In this document: in pieces, positions 33,497-42,688 of the stretch | How the letters are laid out: each line of letters opens with the position of its first letter | Numbering within the stretch: position 1 is the stretch's first letter | NCBI GenBank assembly: GCA_019120125.1 | Contig: DWVR01000064.1 | Location: 62,001 to 126,000, forward strand | From: Candidatus Phocaeicola excrementigallinarum | GTDB taxonomy: Bacteria; Bacteroidota; Bacteroidia; Bacteroidales; Bacteroidaceae | Direction: 5' to 3' | DNA length: 64,000 bases | The notes under the pieces: model-generated | Seen by the model: the letters and a program-made list of their open reading frames with translations, nothing else | The model's database searches: none | What the model was told of the DNA's origin: nothing | Made by a program: the position numbers and the translations under genes

Positions 33497-34900
33497 TTAT
33501 TGGGTTACGTGATAGATGCTGAAATCTTTGATGAAAGGCGCGGCCGTACATTCGTCCACAATCAGACGGAAGGCCTGTGAGCTTACGGTCGGGAACGCCT
33601 CGATGCGCTTGTGGCCGACGGCACTTCCCTTTGCCACCGTGACCCACTTCCCGTCCTGCAAGGCTTCCACCCGGTAAGCCCGGATACGTTCGCCTTTCCG
33701 GATGTCTTCCTGTATCTGGCAATAATTCACCTCTTGCGGCGTCTTGAACGACAAGACAAGCTCGTTTCTCTCTTCTCCGGAAATCCGTGCCAGCGGACGG
33801 CCGAAGCGGCGTCTGATCTCTGCTCCCCATTCATGGAGACGGACCACATCGCCTTCCGGAATCAGTCCGTCGGGGTTTGGGGTGAGTCCCACAATCAGGG
33901 TCGCATTCCGGCCCACCGACTTCTCGTACATGTCCATCAGGTTTTCGAGCGGATAGACTGCACGCCCGTCGTCACCGGGTTCCCAGAACCATTCATGACG
34001 GCCGTTGTATCCTCTCAGGGGGGTGTCTGCCATGGCCGGCACCCAGAATTTTCCCTCCGGGTCCCCGTGGGCCAGCAGGCGGTTATGGTCGTCCACTCCG
34101 TCGGTCGCGTTGCTGTGGCTGTAGGGGTAGGGGAAGGTAGACCAGCAAGGGTAACCTACCGTTCCGCTTTCAGAGCCTCCCCAGCGGAGGTCGGCACGGT
34201 TCACGTTATGATAGAACAGGCAGTCCGGCTGGTATTTGTTCACGATAGGTTCCACGTCCGGCCCCAGTCCTTTGGGGTCGTCCGCCCCGCCGTCGAACCA
34301 GATCATGAACAGGGGGCCGTAACGGGTGCACAATTCCGTCACCATCTTCTCGCACAGTCGTTTGTACCATGCCTGGCGGTTCCGGGCAAACTCCCCTCCG
34401 CCCTCTGCCCTGAAGTTGTGGATGCCCAAAAGGGAATTCCAGCGGATGCCGACATAGATGCCGGGCCGGATGCCGTATTTACGGCAGGAGTTGACGAAGT
34501 CACGCACGATGTCCCCCTTTCCGTTCCGCCATTTCACGGCCTTCAGGCAATATGGGTTCACGTCACTCTGCCAAAGTCCGAAACCGGTCTCATGTGTGGC
34601 GGTCAGGATGGCAAATTTGGCTCCTGTGGCTTTTGCCGCCCTGATCCATTGGTCTGTGTCCAGACTGTCAGGATGAAAGATGTTGTAGTCCTCTATAGGG
34701 TTGATACGGTTGTTCCCTTGTCCGTACACCTGCCCGTCGAACACGTGCAGGTCATAATGGAACACCACTCCCAGTTCGGCCTCGTGCCATTTCAACTGGT
34801 GGGGGGCCGGTACCGGAATAGTGTCATACACGTTTCTTGCTCCGGTTTCCCCGAAAACCAGAAGCGTCATCGACAGCCAGATAAGCAAGTTCTTTTTCAT
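33497..34900 (-). CDS. Glycoside hydrolase family 29 alpha-L-fucosidase
   Basis: 467 residues with a signal peptide (NLLIWLSMTLLVFGETGA). The catalytic barrel (about 30-345) has the GH29 marks: LGVVFHYDLHVFDGQ near the start, YCLKAVKWRNGKGDIVRDFV (active-site region), and the nucleophile in FMIWFDGGADD (about 201-211). The acid/base Glu is not conserved enough to place. A C-terminal beta domain of about 110 residues (FRLIVDECTAAPFIKDFSIYH) resembles a carbohydrate-binding or discoidin-like module. The start at 34900 (MKKN) fits the signal peptide; 34909 is also possible. It leads the operon with the sulfatase. Confidence 0.9.
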   Translation of the reverse strand: MKKNLLIWLSMTLLVFGETGARNVYDTIPVPAPHQLKWHEAELGVVFHYDLHVFDGQVYGQGNNRINPIEDYNIFHPDSLDTDQWIRAAKATGAKFAILTATHETGFGLWQSDVNPYCLKAVKWRNGKGDIVRDFVNSCRKYGIRPGIYVGIRWNSLLGIHNFRAEGGGEFARNRQAWYKRLCEKMVTELCTRYGPLFMIWFDGGADDPKGLGPDVEPIVNKYQPDCLFYHNVNRADLRWGGSESGTVGYPCWSTFPYPYSHSNATDGVDDHNRLLAHGDPEGKFWVPAMADTPLRGYNGRHEWFWEPGDDGRAVYPLENLMDMYEKSVGRNATLIVGLTPNPDGLIPEGDVVRLHEWGAEIRRRFGRPLARISGEERNELVLSFKTPQEVNYCQIQEDIRKGERIRAYRVEALQDGKWVTVAKGSAVGHKRIEAFPTVSSQAFRLIVDECTAAPFIKDFSIYHVTQ

Positions 34901-35075
34901 ATTATACATTTCCTGAATGGTTCATTTGTCTGTTCAAGCCATAAAAATAAGCATTTATTTTGACGAACCGCAAATGTCAGGCTGTTCTTTTGCCAAATTA
35001 AGCAAAACAGCCGGTATGTCTGGAGCGCACAGCCCAAATTGCCGGATAGAACTTTTTGGATTCCACATATTTTCA

Positions 35076-35083
35076 TAACTTTG
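35076..35083 (+). promoter_or_regulatory. -7 box (TAACTTTG) of the yicC-gmk cluster
   Basis: TAACTTTG ends 30 bp before the yicC ATG. A T-rich stretch ending TTTTTG (35053-35058) lies 17-19 bp upstream as the -33 region, a near match to consensus. Confidence 0.65.
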
Positions 35084-35113
35084 CGGTTTGAAAAATATTT
35101 AAACGGAACAGTT

Positions 35114-35989
35114 ATGATACAATCAATGACCGGATTCGGAAAGGCGACCGCAATATTCGGAGACAAGAAGATCAATGTCGAGATAAAGTCGCTCAACAGC
35201 AAGGCGTTGGACCTGAATACACGCATCGCTCCACTTTACCGTGAAAAGGAACTGGAAATCAGAAACCTGCTGGCAAAGACGCTGGAACGGGGAAAAGTGG
35301 ACTTCAGCATATGGATTGAGAAAGACGCGGGCGAGGCCGCCACGCCCATCAACGCCGCTTTGGTGGAGAACTATTATAACCAGATCAAGGCTATCTCTGA
35401 GAATTGTCACATTCCCATGCCGCAGGACTGGTTCGCGACCTTGCTCCGCATGCCGGACGTGCTGACCAAGGTGGATACTCAGGAACTGGAGGATGAGGAG
35501 TGGAACGTGGCGCTTGGCGCCATTGAGGAGGCTTTGCGGCATCTGGTGGATTTCCGGATTCAGGAAGGGGCTGCCCTTGAGAGGAAATTTACGGAAAAAC
35601 TGGACAACATTGAGCGTCTGATGCATGCCGTCGGGCCTTTTGAGAAGGAGCGTGTGGCCAAGATCCGGGAACGGATCACTGACGCGTTGGGAAGGATCCT
35701 TACCGTGAATTACGACCAGAACCGTCTGGAACAGGAACTGATCTATTATATCGAAAAACTGGACATCAACGAGGAGAAACAGCGTCTGGCCAACCATCTG
35801 AGATATTTCCGTGAGACCATGGCCAACGGACACGGACAAGGAAAGAAACTGGGATTCATCGCACAGGAGATGGGACGCGAGATCAACACTACCGGAAGCA
35901 AGTCGAACCACGCGGAGATGCAGAATCTGGTAGTGCAGATGAAGGACGAGCTTGAACAGATCAAGGAGCAGGTGCTTAACGTGATGTGA
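35114..35989 (+). CDS. YicC family endoribonuclease
   Basis: 291 residues, standard for the YicC/YloC family. It starts MIQSMTGFGKAT, the family's invariant opening, and ends with NRLEQELIYYIEKLDINEEK, LGFIAQEMGREINTTGSK and the helical DUF1732 tail. Members are described as stress-related endoribonucleases. The ATG at 35114 is preferred because the earlier frame starts in the promoter. gmk follows 22 bp later, a conserved pairing in many bacteria. Confidence 0.93.
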   Translation: MIQSMTGFGKATAIFGDKKINVEIKSLNSKALDLNTRIAPLYREKELEIRNLLAKTLERGKVDFSIWIEKDAGEAATPINAALVENYYNQIKAISENCHIPMPQDWFATLLRMPDVLTKVDTQELEDEEWNVALGAIEEALRHLVDFRIQEGAALERKFTEKLDNIERLMHAVGPFEKERVAKIRERITDALGRILTVNYDQNRLEQELIYYIEKLDINEEKQRLANHLRYFRETMANGHGQGKKLGFIAQEMGREINTTGSKSNHAEMQNLVVQMKDELEQIKEQVLNVM

Positions 35990-36011
35990 TATTTCTTTAA
36001 TACCGATAAAA

Positions 36012-36578
36012 ATGAGCAAACTGATTATTTTCTCGGCTCCGTCGGGTTCCGGCAAGTCGACCATCATCAACTATCTGCTGAAGCAGAATCTGAACTTGGC
36101 GTTTTCCATTTCTGCCACCAGCCGTCCGCCACGGGGTACGGAACGGAATGGGGTGGAATATTTCTTCCTCTCGCCCGAGGAGTTCAGGCGGCGTATTGCC
36201 AACGATGAGTTTCTGGAATATGAGGAGGTGTATAAGGACCGTTTCTACGGTACGCTGAAATCGCAGGTCGAAAAACAGCTGGCGGCCGGACAGAATGTGG
36301 TCTTCGATGTCGATGTGGTGGGCGGATGCAACATCAAGCGCTTCTATGGTGACCGTGCCTTGTCTGTATTTATCCAGCCGCCTTCGATTGAAGAGCTGCG
36401 AAAACGTCTTGTGGGCCGTGGCACTGACGCTCCCGAGGTGATCGACAGCCGCATTGCCAAGGCTGAGTTCGAGCTGGGATATGCCGACAGGTTCGATGTG
36501 CGTATTGTCAACGATAACCTGGAGAAGGCGGAGTCGGAAGCTCTGAAAGTCATTTCTGAATTCATCAACCGTCAATAA
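36012..36578 (+). CDS. gmk: Guanylate kinase
   Basis: 188 residues. It phosphorylates GMP to GDP in the cytoplasm. The P-loop is FSAPSGSGKSTIINYL (about 6-21) and the GMP-binding region is SATSRPPRGTERNGVEYFFLS (about 33-53) with conserved R and E residues. Length is slightly shorter than E. coli Gmk. It sits between yicC and a 62-residue membrane protein, followed by nadD, so the operon supplies nucleotide and NAD metabolism. Confidence 0.97.
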   Translation: MSKLIIFSAPSGSGKSTIINYLLKQNLNLAFSISATSRPPRGTERNGVEYFFLSPEEFRRRIANDEFLEYEEVYKDRFYGTLKSQVEKQLAAGQNVVFDVDVVGGCNIKRFYGDRALSVFIQPPSIEELRKRLVGRGTDAPEVIDSRIAKAEFELGYADRFDVRIVNDNLEKAESEALKVISEFINRQ

Positions 36579-36585
36579 AAGACCT

Positions 36586-36774
36586 ATGAGAACCAAGAAT
36601 TCGAAGAAAGTGATGCGTATCCTTACCATACTTTGCATCTTCATCGGCTTTGCTGCCATTGCAGTAGGTGTTGTGGCCATACTTAAGGAAGAATACATCA
36701 TTGCCGTGGCCATGCTGCTCGTGGCCTTGTGGCAGGTTTTCAATTTCCGCCAATGGAGAAGGACTCTCAGATAA
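36586..36774 (+). CDS. 62-residue membrane protein between gmk and nadD
   Basis: A small ORF starting 7 bp after gmk and overlapping the nadD start by 22 bp. It has a basic N-terminus ([10 protein letters not shown]), two hydrophobic helices ([21 protein letters not shown] and [17 protein letters not shown]) and a basic end (RQWRRTLR), giving an in-in hairpin topology. No family is recognised. The tight gmk spacing and overlap with nadD indicate that it is translated and couples the two genes. Confidence 0.75.
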   Translation: MRTKNSKKVMRILTILCIFIGFAAIAVGVVAILKEEYIIAVAMLLVALWQVFNFRQWRRTLR

Positions 36775-37343
36775 GGACGGGAGTGTTCGGGGGAACATTC
36801 AATCCTATCCACATCGGACATCTGGCCTTGGCCAACTACTTGTGTGAGTTCGGGGCGGTGGACGAGGTGTGGTTCATGGTGTCACCCCAAAATCCTTTCA
36901 AGCGCAATGACGCGCTGCTTGATGACCGTGTCCGGCTGGAGATGGTGGAGGCCGCCGTGGACGGTTATCCCCGTTTCCGTGCCTCTGACTTTGAGTTCGG
37001 ACTCCCGAGACCGTCGTACACGGTCACCACCTTGAACCGTCTGGCGGAAGCGTATCCGGAACGGGAGTTCCATCTTGTCATCGGTGCCGACAACTGGGCG
37101 GCCTTCGACCGGTGGAAATCTCCGGAAGAGATTGTCCGGAAGCATCATGTCCTGGTCTATCCCCGGAAGGGTTTCCCGCTCCGTCCGGAGACTTTTCCGC
37201 GGAATGTCCGGATGGTTGATACACCTTTGCTGGAAATCAGTTCCACTTTTATCCGCAATGCCGTACGTGAGGGGAAGGATGTCCGCTATTTCCTTCATCC
37301 GGAGGTGTGCCGTATCATTCGTGAAAGGAAGCTTTATGAATGA
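36753..37343 (+). CDS. nadD: Nicotinate-nucleotide adenylyltransferase
   Basis: 196 residues. It adenylates nicotinate mononucleotide in NAD synthesis. The nucleotidyltransferase motif is [15 protein letters not shown] ((H/T)xGH form), and the C-terminal signature [20 protein letters not shown] is clear. [11 protein letters not shown] and [17 protein letters not shown] place the substrate loop. The start at 36753 ([16 protein letters not shown]) overlaps the small membrane gene by 22 bp; an in-frame 36729 start would add eight residues of poor fit. nadK, the next NAD-related gene, lies 18 kb away. Confidence 0.95.
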   Translation: MEKDSQIRTGVFGGTFNPIHIGHLALANYLCEFGAVDEVWFMVSPQNPFKRNDALLDDRVRLEMVEAAVDGYPRFRASDFEFGLPRPSYTVTTLNRLAEAYPEREFHLVIGADNWAAFDRWKSPEEIVRKHHVLVYPRKGFPLRPETFPRNVRMVDTPLLEISSTFIRNAVREGKDVRYFLHPEVCRIIRERKLYE

Positions 37344-37444
37344 GTGATTCCGTGCCCGGTTTATTTGACATAATGTGAAATGTGAAAACCTGTTGGAAAA
37401 TAAAAAAGTAAGGGCATGATGACAGGAGAGTAAGGAGAAAAATG

Positions 37445-37452
37445 TATCTTTG
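37445..37452 (+). promoter_or_regulatory. -7 box (TATCTTTG) upstream of tsaB
   Basis: TATCTTTG fits TAnnTTTG and lies 23 bp before the tsaB ATG, in the only sizeable gap (132 bp) of the cluster. No good -33 was found. It suggests that tsaB to rseP is transcribed separately from yicC to nadD. Confidence 0.5.
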
Positions 37453-37475
37453 CACACTATTATATTTATTTGATT

Positions 37476-38165
37476 ATGTCGTGTATTTTACATATAGAGA
37501 CTTCTACGGAGGTGTGTTCGGTGGCGGTCAGCCAGGACGGAGCCTCCATTTTCTCGAAAGAAGATTTTAAGGGACCTTCGCACGCTACGGAACTGGGGGT
37601 GTTTGTGGACGAGGCTTTGTCGTTTGCCGACAGTCACGCCATTCCCGTGGATGCGGTGGCGGTAAGTTGCGGTCCCGGTTCATATACCGGTCTGCGTATC
37701 GGTGTCTCCATGGCGAAAGGAATCTGTTATGCGCTCGGTGTCCCTTTGATCGGCATTCCCACATTGGAAGTGATGTGCGTGCCTGTCCTGCTTTTCCGTG
37801 ACTTGCCGGAGGATGCCTTGCTGTGTCCGATGATTGACGCCCGCCGGATGGAGGTGTATGCGACGGTGTATGACCGTGCGTTGCGTGTGAAGCGTGAGAC
37901 CGGGGCGGATGTGGTGGACGAGAACTCGTACAGTGAGTTTCTTGCGGAACATCCGGTGTATTTCTTCGGAAACGGCGCCGCGAAGTGTAAGGATAAGCTG
38001 ACTCATCCGAACGCCCGTTTTCTGGATGACATCCATCCGCTGGCGAAATGGATGTTCCCGTTGGCAGAGAAAGCAGTGGCGCGGAACGACTTCAAGGATG
38101 TGGCTTATTTCGAGCCGTTCTACCTGAAAGAGTTTGTTGCTTCCAAGCCCAAGAATCTGTTGTGA
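37476..38165 (+). CDS. tsaB: tRNA threonylcarbamoyladenosine biosynthesis protein TsaB
   Basis: 229 residues, the usual size. TsaB pairs with TsaD in making t6A37 of ANN-decoding tRNAs. It starts SCILHIETSTEVCSVAVS, the ASKHA-fold N-terminus, and carries AVSCGPGSYTGLRIGVSMAKGICYAL (residues about 60-85), the TsaB hallmark. It lacks the TsaD metal-binding His pair, as expected. The ATG at 37476 is chosen over 37470. DUF4290 follows 16 bp later. Confidence 0.93.
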   Translation: MSCILHIETSTEVCSVAVSQDGASIFSKEDFKGPSHATELGVFVDEALSFADSHAIPVDAVAVSCGPGSYTGLRIGVSMAKGICYALGVPLIGIPTLEVMCVPVLLFRDLPEDALLCPMIDARRMEVYATVYDRALRVKRETGADVVDENSYSEFLAEHPVYFFGNGAAKCKDKLTHPNARFLDDIHPLAKWMFPLAEKAVARNDFKDVAYFEPFYLKEFVASKPKNLL

Positions 38166-38181
38166 CTGAATAATTGTAGAT

Positions 38182-38781
38182 ATGGAATATAATACCCAAA
38201 AACGAAAATTGCCTTTGCCCGAGTATGGCAGAAGCGTGCAGAATATGGTGGACCATGCGTTGACGATTGAGGACCGTGAGGAGCGTCAGCGTTGCGCCGA
38301 CACCATCGTGAACATTATGGGAGGGATGTTTCCCCAGCTGCGTGACGTGGAGGATTTCCGCCACAAACTGTGGGACCATCTGGCCATCATGTCCGATTTC
38401 AAGCTGGATATCGACTATCCGGTGGAGATCGTGAGGAAAGAGAGTCTGGAGGTGAGACCCGACCGGATTCCTTACTCTCCGAACAAGATCCGCTACCGCC
38501 ATTACGGGTGTTTTGTGCAGGATCTGATAAAAATAGCGGTAGACTATCCGGAGGGAGAGGAAAAGAATGTGTTGATCAGATATATCGCCAACCACATGAA
38601 GAAAGATTACATCAACTGGAACAAGGACGGGGTGGAGGACCAGAAAATTCTGGATGACCTTTGTGAGCTTTCGGAAGGGAAGATCCGTCTCTCGGCAGAG
38701 GACTATCATCTGGTGGAACAGCGTGTGTTGATTCCCCGTCGCCGTCAGGGAACGAACAACAATCAGAAACGTAAATATTGA
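38182..38781 (+). CDS. DUF4290 domain protein
   Basis: 199 residues of a Bacteroidetes-specific family of unknown function. It starts [20 protein letters not shown] and shows the family blocks [42 protein letters not shown] and [20 protein letters not shown]. It is a soluble, highly charged, mostly helical protein without signal peptide. It lies between tsaB and murA (4 bp before murA), a placement consistent with a basic cellular role, but the function is not known. Confidence 0.93.
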   Translation: MEYNTQKRKLPLPEYGRSVQNMVDHALTIEDREERQRCADTIVNIMGGMFPQLRDVEDFRHKLWDHLAIMSDFKLDIDYPVEIVRKESLEVRPDRIPYSPNKIRYRHYGCFVQDLIKIAVDYPEGEEKNVLIRYIANHMKKDYINWNKDGVEDQKILDDLCELSEGKIRLSAEDYHLVEQRVLIPRRRQGTNNNQKRKY

Positions 38782-38785
38782 TATC

Positions 38786-40093
38786 ATGGCTTCATTTGTC
38801 ATCGAGGGTGGTTATAAGCTGCATGGAGAGATTGTTCCCCAAGGGGCGAAAAACGAGATGCTCCAGGTGCTTTGTGCCACACTGCTTACCGGCGAGGAGG
38901 TGGAAATCCACAATGTTCCGAACATTCTGGATGTGAACAACCTGATCCAGTTGTTGAGGGATATGGGGGTGAAGGTCTCGAAAACGGGAACCGACTCGTA
39001 TATGTTCAAGGCGGATAATGTCGACTTGTCGTATCTGGAGACGGATGAGTTTCTGGCACGCTGTTCCAAGCTCCGTGGTTCCGTCATGTTGGTCGGTCCG
39101 TTGGTGGCCCGGTTCGGAAAGGCGGTGATAGCGAAGCCCGGCGGTGACAAGATAGGCCGCCGCAGACTTGACACGCATTTCTTGGGTATCCAGAAATTGG
39201 GCGCCAGGTTTGATTATGATCAGGGCAAGGGACTTTTCCGTATTTCCGCGGACAAGTTGAAAGGGACCTGTATGCTGCTGGACGAGGCCTCGATTACGGG
39301 AACCGCCAACATCATTATGGCAGCTGTGTTGGCCGAAGGTACCACTACCATCTATAATGCGGCCTGTGAGCCTTATATCCAGCAGTTGTGCCGGATGCTG
39401 AACAGTATGGGCGCCCGTATCTCCGGAATCGCTTCCAATCTGTTGACCATCGAGGGGGTGGGCAGTCTGAAAGGCTGTACCCATCGGGCACTCCCCGACA
39501 TGATTGAGGTGGGTAGCTTTATCGGTATGGCGGCGATGACAGGAAGTGAGATCACCATCAAGGATGTGTCGTACGGGAATCTCGGAATTATTCCGGAAAG
39601 CTTCCGCCGTCTTGGCATCCGGGTGGAGCAGCAGGGTGACGATATTCTTGTTCCGGCTCAGGAACATTATCAGATAGAGACGTTTCTCGACGGGTCAATC
39701 ATGACAATTGCCGATGCTCCCTGGCCGGGGCTGACTCCGGACCTGTTGAGCGTGATGCTGGTGGTGGCCACCCAGGCCAAGGGCAGTGTGCTGATTCATC
39801 AGAAGATGTTCGAGAGCCGTCTGTTCTTTGTTGACAAACTGATTGACATGGGCGCGCAGATTATCTTGTGCGATCCGCATCGGGCTGTAGTCATCGGACA
39901 CGACCGGGGTTTCTGCCTGCGGGGAGGAAACATGACCTCACCGGATATTCGTGCGGGAATCGCCTTGCTGATCGCCGCGTTGGGGGCGGAAGGCATCAGC
40001 CGCATCCATAACATCGAGCAGATAGACCGTGGCTATCAGAACATCGAACAGCGTCTTTCCGCGTTGGGGGCACGTATCACTCGTATAGGATGA
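38786..40093 (+). CDS. murA: UDP-N-acetylglucosamine 1-carboxyvinyltransferase with Asp at the catalytic-Cys position
   Basis: 435 residues. It adds enolpyruvate to UDP-GlcNAc, the first committed step of peptidoglycan synthesis. The inside-out EPSP-synthase-like repeats are clear, with [18 protein letters not shown] at the N-terminus and [17 protein letters not shown]. At the loop that in E. coli holds Cys115 (PGGC) it reads [16 protein letters not shown], with Asp (D121) in place of Cys. The same Cys-to-Asp change in Mycobacterium and Chlamydia MurA keeps activity but blocks alkylation by fosfomycin. rimM follows closely in the same operon. Confidence 0.95.
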   Translation: MASFVIEGGYKLHGEIVPQGAKNEMLQVLCATLLTGEEVEIHNVPNILDVNNLIQLLRDMGVKVSKTGTDSYMFKADNVDLSYLETDEFLARCSKLRGSVMLVGPLVARFGKAVIAKPGGDKIGRRRLDTHFLGIQKLGARFDYDQGKGLFRISADKLKGTCMLLDEASITGTANIIMAAVLAEGTTTIYNAACEPYIQQLCRMLNSMGARISGIASNLLTIEGVGSLKGCTHRALPDMIEVGSFIGMAAMTGSEITIKDVSYGNLGIIPESFRRLGIRVEQQGDDILVPAQEHYQIETFLDGSIMTIADAPWPGLTPDLLSVMLVVATQAKGSVLIHQKMFESRLFFVDKLIDMGAQIILCDPHRAVVIGHDRGFCLRGGNMTSPDIRAGIALLIAALGAEGISRIHNIEQIDRGYQNIEQRLSALGARITRIG

Positions 40094-40099
40094 TTGCTT

Positions 40100-40618
40100 A
40101 TGATAAGAAAAGAAGAAGTGTTCAAAATCGGCATTATCAACAAGCCGCATGGGGTGAAGGGGGAGGTGTCGTTCACCTTCTCCGATGATATTTTTGACCG
40201 TGTGGATTGTGATTATCTGATACTTATGCTTGACGGAATTCTGGTACCATTCTTTATCGAAGAATACCGTTTCAGGTCGGATTGTGCGGCTCTGGTGAAA
40301 TTCGAAGGAGTTGATACGGCAGAGAAAGCCCGTGCGTTCACCAATGTGGAAGTGTATTTTCCGATAAAGTATCTTGATGAGGATGAAGACGGGGAAATCG
40401 CTTCATGGAGCGTGTTCGAGGGCTTCAAGGTGATTGACAAGAATCATGGTGACCTGGGAGAGATTGCAGGTGTGGACGATTCGACCATCAATGTACTTTT
40501 TGTCATAGTGAAGGACGGAAAGGAACTGTTGCTCCCGGCACATGAGGAGTTCATTGTGGACTTGGACCGTAAGCATAAGGTCATACACGTGAATATCCCC
40601 GACGGATTGTTGGACTGA
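40100..40618 (+). CDS. rimM: 16S rRNA processing protein RimM
   Basis: 172 residues. RimM binds ribosomal protein S19 and helps mature the 30S head. The N-terminal domain opens [23 protein letters not shown], the family hallmark with GxxxxxHGVxGE. The C-terminal PRC-barrel has [22 protein letters not shown] and [19 protein letters not shown]. The ATG at 40100 is used; a TTG in frame at 40094 is less likely. murA ends 6 bp upstream and the M23 gene begins 12 bp downstream. Confidence 0.94.
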   Translation: MIRKEEVFKIGIINKPHGVKGEVSFTFSDDIFDRVDCDYLILMLDGILVPFFIEEYRFRSDCAALVKFEGVDTAEKARAFTNVEVYFPIKYLDEDEDGEIASWSVFEGFKVIDKNHGDLGEIAGVDDSTINVLFVIVKDGKELLLPAHEEFIVDLDRKHKVIHVNIPDGLLD

Positions 40619-40630
40619 AAGAGACCTGTC

Positions 40631-41488
40631 ATGAAGTGGATGCTGCGTAAATCATTCTGGAAGAATTTCAAGTTCAAGTATAAGTTGACGGTGATCAATG
40701 AAAACACGCTTGAGGAAGTGGTAGGCATTCATGTGTCGAAACTGAACGGTCTTTCCGTATTGCTTGCTGCGTGTACGGCCATTTTCCTGGTGGCGGCATT
40801 GATTATCGTGTTCACTCCTTTGCGGAATTATCTTCCCGGTTATATGAACAGCGAGATCCGTGCACAGGTAGTGAGGAACGCGTTGCGGGCTGATTCGTTG
40901 GCTGAGGCGCTGAGCCGCCAGAACCTGTATATCATGAACGTGCGGGACATTATCAGCGGACGGGTGAAGACCGATACCATTGCCTCGATGGATTCGCTCA
41001 CCAGTATCCGGACTGAGGAGCTCATGTCGCGGTCACAGGAAGAAGAGCGTTTCCGCAAGGAGTATGAAAGGAAAGAGCGGTACAATCTGCGTGCTGTTCC
41101 GGAACGGACCGGAACAGGCGGACTGATATTCTACCGTCCGTCACGGGGCGTGATTACGGTAGGATTCAAGCCTGAGGAAAAACATTATGGAGTGGATCTG
41201 GCCATGGAATCGGGCGGAAGTGTACTTTCCGTGCTTGACGGAACGGTGGTATTCACCGCTTATACGGTGGAGTATGGATATGTGATTCAGGTACAGCATG
41301 TGCAGAATTTCATGACGGTCTACAAGAATTGCGGGTCGCTGATGAAGGAGGTCGGCGACAAGGTTAAAGGAGGAGATGTAATCGCATTGGCCGGAAAATC
41401 GGATGGCAGGCATTTGGAGCCGCATCTTCATTTTGAGTTGTGGCACAGGGGCCAGGCTGTCGATCCGGCAAAATATATAGTATTTTAA
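40631..41488 (+). CDS. M23 family (LytM-type) metallopeptidase, membrane-anchored
   Basis: 285 residues. A cytoplasmic N-terminus of about 42 residues precedes one transmembrane helix (SVLLAACTAIFLVAALIIVF, about 42-61). A helical periplasmic linker (about 75-155) leads to the M23 domain with the zinc ligands H185 and D189 (HYGVDL) and the HLH motif H265, H267 (PHLHFELW). All expected catalytic residues are present, so it should be an active peptidoglycan endopeptidase rather than an activator. Between rimM (12 bp) and dxr (4 bp) in the murA-rseP run. Confidence 0.92.
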   Translation: MKWMLRKSFWKNFKFKYKLTVINENTLEEVVGIHVSKLNGLSVLLAACTAIFLVAALIIVFTPLRNYLPGYMNSEIRAQVVRNALRADSLAEALSRQNLYIMNVRDIISGRVKTDTIASMDSLTSIRTEELMSRSQEEERFRKEYERKERYNLRAVPERTGTGGLIFYRPSRGVITVGFKPEEKHYGVDLAMESGGSVLSVLDGTVVFTAYTVEYGYVIQVQHVQNFMTVYKNCGSLMKEVGDKVKGGDVIALAGKSDGRHLEPHLHFELWHRGQAVDPAKYIVF

Positions 41489-41492
41489 GCTT

Positions 41493-42650
41493 ATGAGAAA
41501 ACAGATTGCCATATTGGGTTCTACGGGGTCAATCGGAACTCAGGCGCTTCAGGTGATAGAAGAGCATCCTGACCTTTATGAGGTGTATGCGCTGACGGCG
41601 AACAATAAGGTGGACTTGTTGGTGGAACAGGCGCGGAAGTTTCATCCGGAGGCTGTGGTCATTGCCAATGAGGACAAGTATCCGCAGCTCAAGGAGGCTT
41701 TGGCCGATATGCCGGTAAAGGTATATGCCGGTACGGATGCCTTGTGTCAGATTGTGGAGTCGCGTCCAATTGATATTGTGCTGACCGCCATGGTGGGGTA
41801 TGCGGGACTTCGTCCCACAATGAATGCCATCAAGGCGGGCAAGACCATCGCCTTGGCCAATAAGGAGACCTTGGTGGTGGCTGGAGAGCTGATCAACCGG
41901 CTGGCAGGCGAGTATCACACTCCGATTCTGCCGGTGGATTCCGAACATTCTGCCGTGTTTCAGTGTCTGGAGATGAACAATCCGGTGCATAAGGTTATTC
42001 TGACCGCTTCCGGCGGTCCGTTCCGGACATATACGATGGAACAGCTTCGGACGGTGACAAAGGAACAGGCGTTGAGACATCCCAACTGGCACATGGGGGC
42101 GAAAATCACGATTGATTCGGCTTCGATGATGAATAAAGGCTTTGAGGTGATAGAGGCCAAGTGGCTTTTCGGAGTCCGTCCCGACCAGATTGAGGTGGTG
42201 GTCCATCCGCAGTCGGTCATCCATTCCATGGTGGAGTTCGAGGACGGGGCGGTGAAGGCGCAGTTGGGGGTTCCTGACATGCGTCTCCCTATTCAGTATG
42301 CGTTCTCCTATCCCAAGCGTGAGCCTCTTTCGGGCGAACGTCTGGACTTTTCAAAGTACAACACGCTGACATTCGAAAAACCTGATACGGACCGTTTCCG
42401 GAATCTGGCATTGGCATACGAGGCCTTGCATCGAGGTGGAAATATGCCGTGTATCGTGAATGCGGCCAACGAGGTGGTGGTGGCGGCTTTCCTGAAAGAC
42501 CAGATCTCGTTTCTGGGAATGAGTGATGTGATAGAGAAGGCCATGGTCCGTGTGCCTTTTATCCAGAATCCCGACTATGCCGATTATGTGGAGACGGATG
42601 CGGAGACCCGCCGTATTGCCGCCGAGCTGGTCATCAATGGGATGAAATGA
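41493..42650 (+). CDS. dxr: 1-deoxy-D-xylulose 5-phosphate reductoisomerase
   Basis: 385 residues. It makes MEP from DXP with NADPH. The Rossmann motif GSTGSIGTQALQVI (about 8-21), ALANKETLVVAGELI (about 122-136), the metal site PVDSEHSAVFQCL (D and E at about 149 and 151) and the flexible loop HPNWHMGAKITIDSASMMNKGFE define the enzyme. It is standard length. ispD, two steps later, is 20 kb away, so the pathway genes are scattered. rseP follows 38 bp later. Confidence 0.97.
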   Translation: MRKQIAILGSTGSIGTQALQVIEEHPDLYEVYALTANNKVDLLVEQARKFHPEAVVIANEDKYPQLKEALADMPVKVYAGTDALCQIVESRPIDIVLTAMVGYAGLRPTMNAIKAGKTIALANKETLVVAGELINRLAGEYHTPILPVDSEHSAVFQCLEMNNPVHKVILTASGGPFRTYTMEQLRTVTKEQALRHPNWHMGAKITIDSASMMNKGFEVIEAKWLFGVRPDQIEVVVHPQSVIHSMVEFEDGAVKAQLGVPDMRLPIQYAFSYPKREPLSGERLDFSKYNTLTFEKPDTDRFRNLALAYEALHRGGNMPCIVNAANEVVVAAFLKDQISFLGMSDVIEKAMVRVPFIQNPDYADYVETDAETRRIAAELVINGMK

Positions 42651-42688
42651 AAGAGAGATTAATCATTAAAAACAAGAGTTGAGACAGG

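Noticed and set aside
33611-34963. 450-residue open frame on the plus strand opposite the fucosidase gene
   Set aside because: It lies wholly antisense to a clear GH29 gene, has no recognisable domain and has composition typical of reverse-frame reading of a GC-rich gene.
34981-35009. Imperfect inverted repeat CTGTTCTTTTGC / GCAAAACAG between the fucosidase and yicC genes
   Set aside because: Short, with mismatched spacing and AT-rich; could be an operator for the fucosidase-sulfatase operon, but evidence is too thin.
35123-36070. 315-residue minus-strand frame opposite yicC
   Set aside because: Shadow of yicC, runs into the gmk start, no family features.
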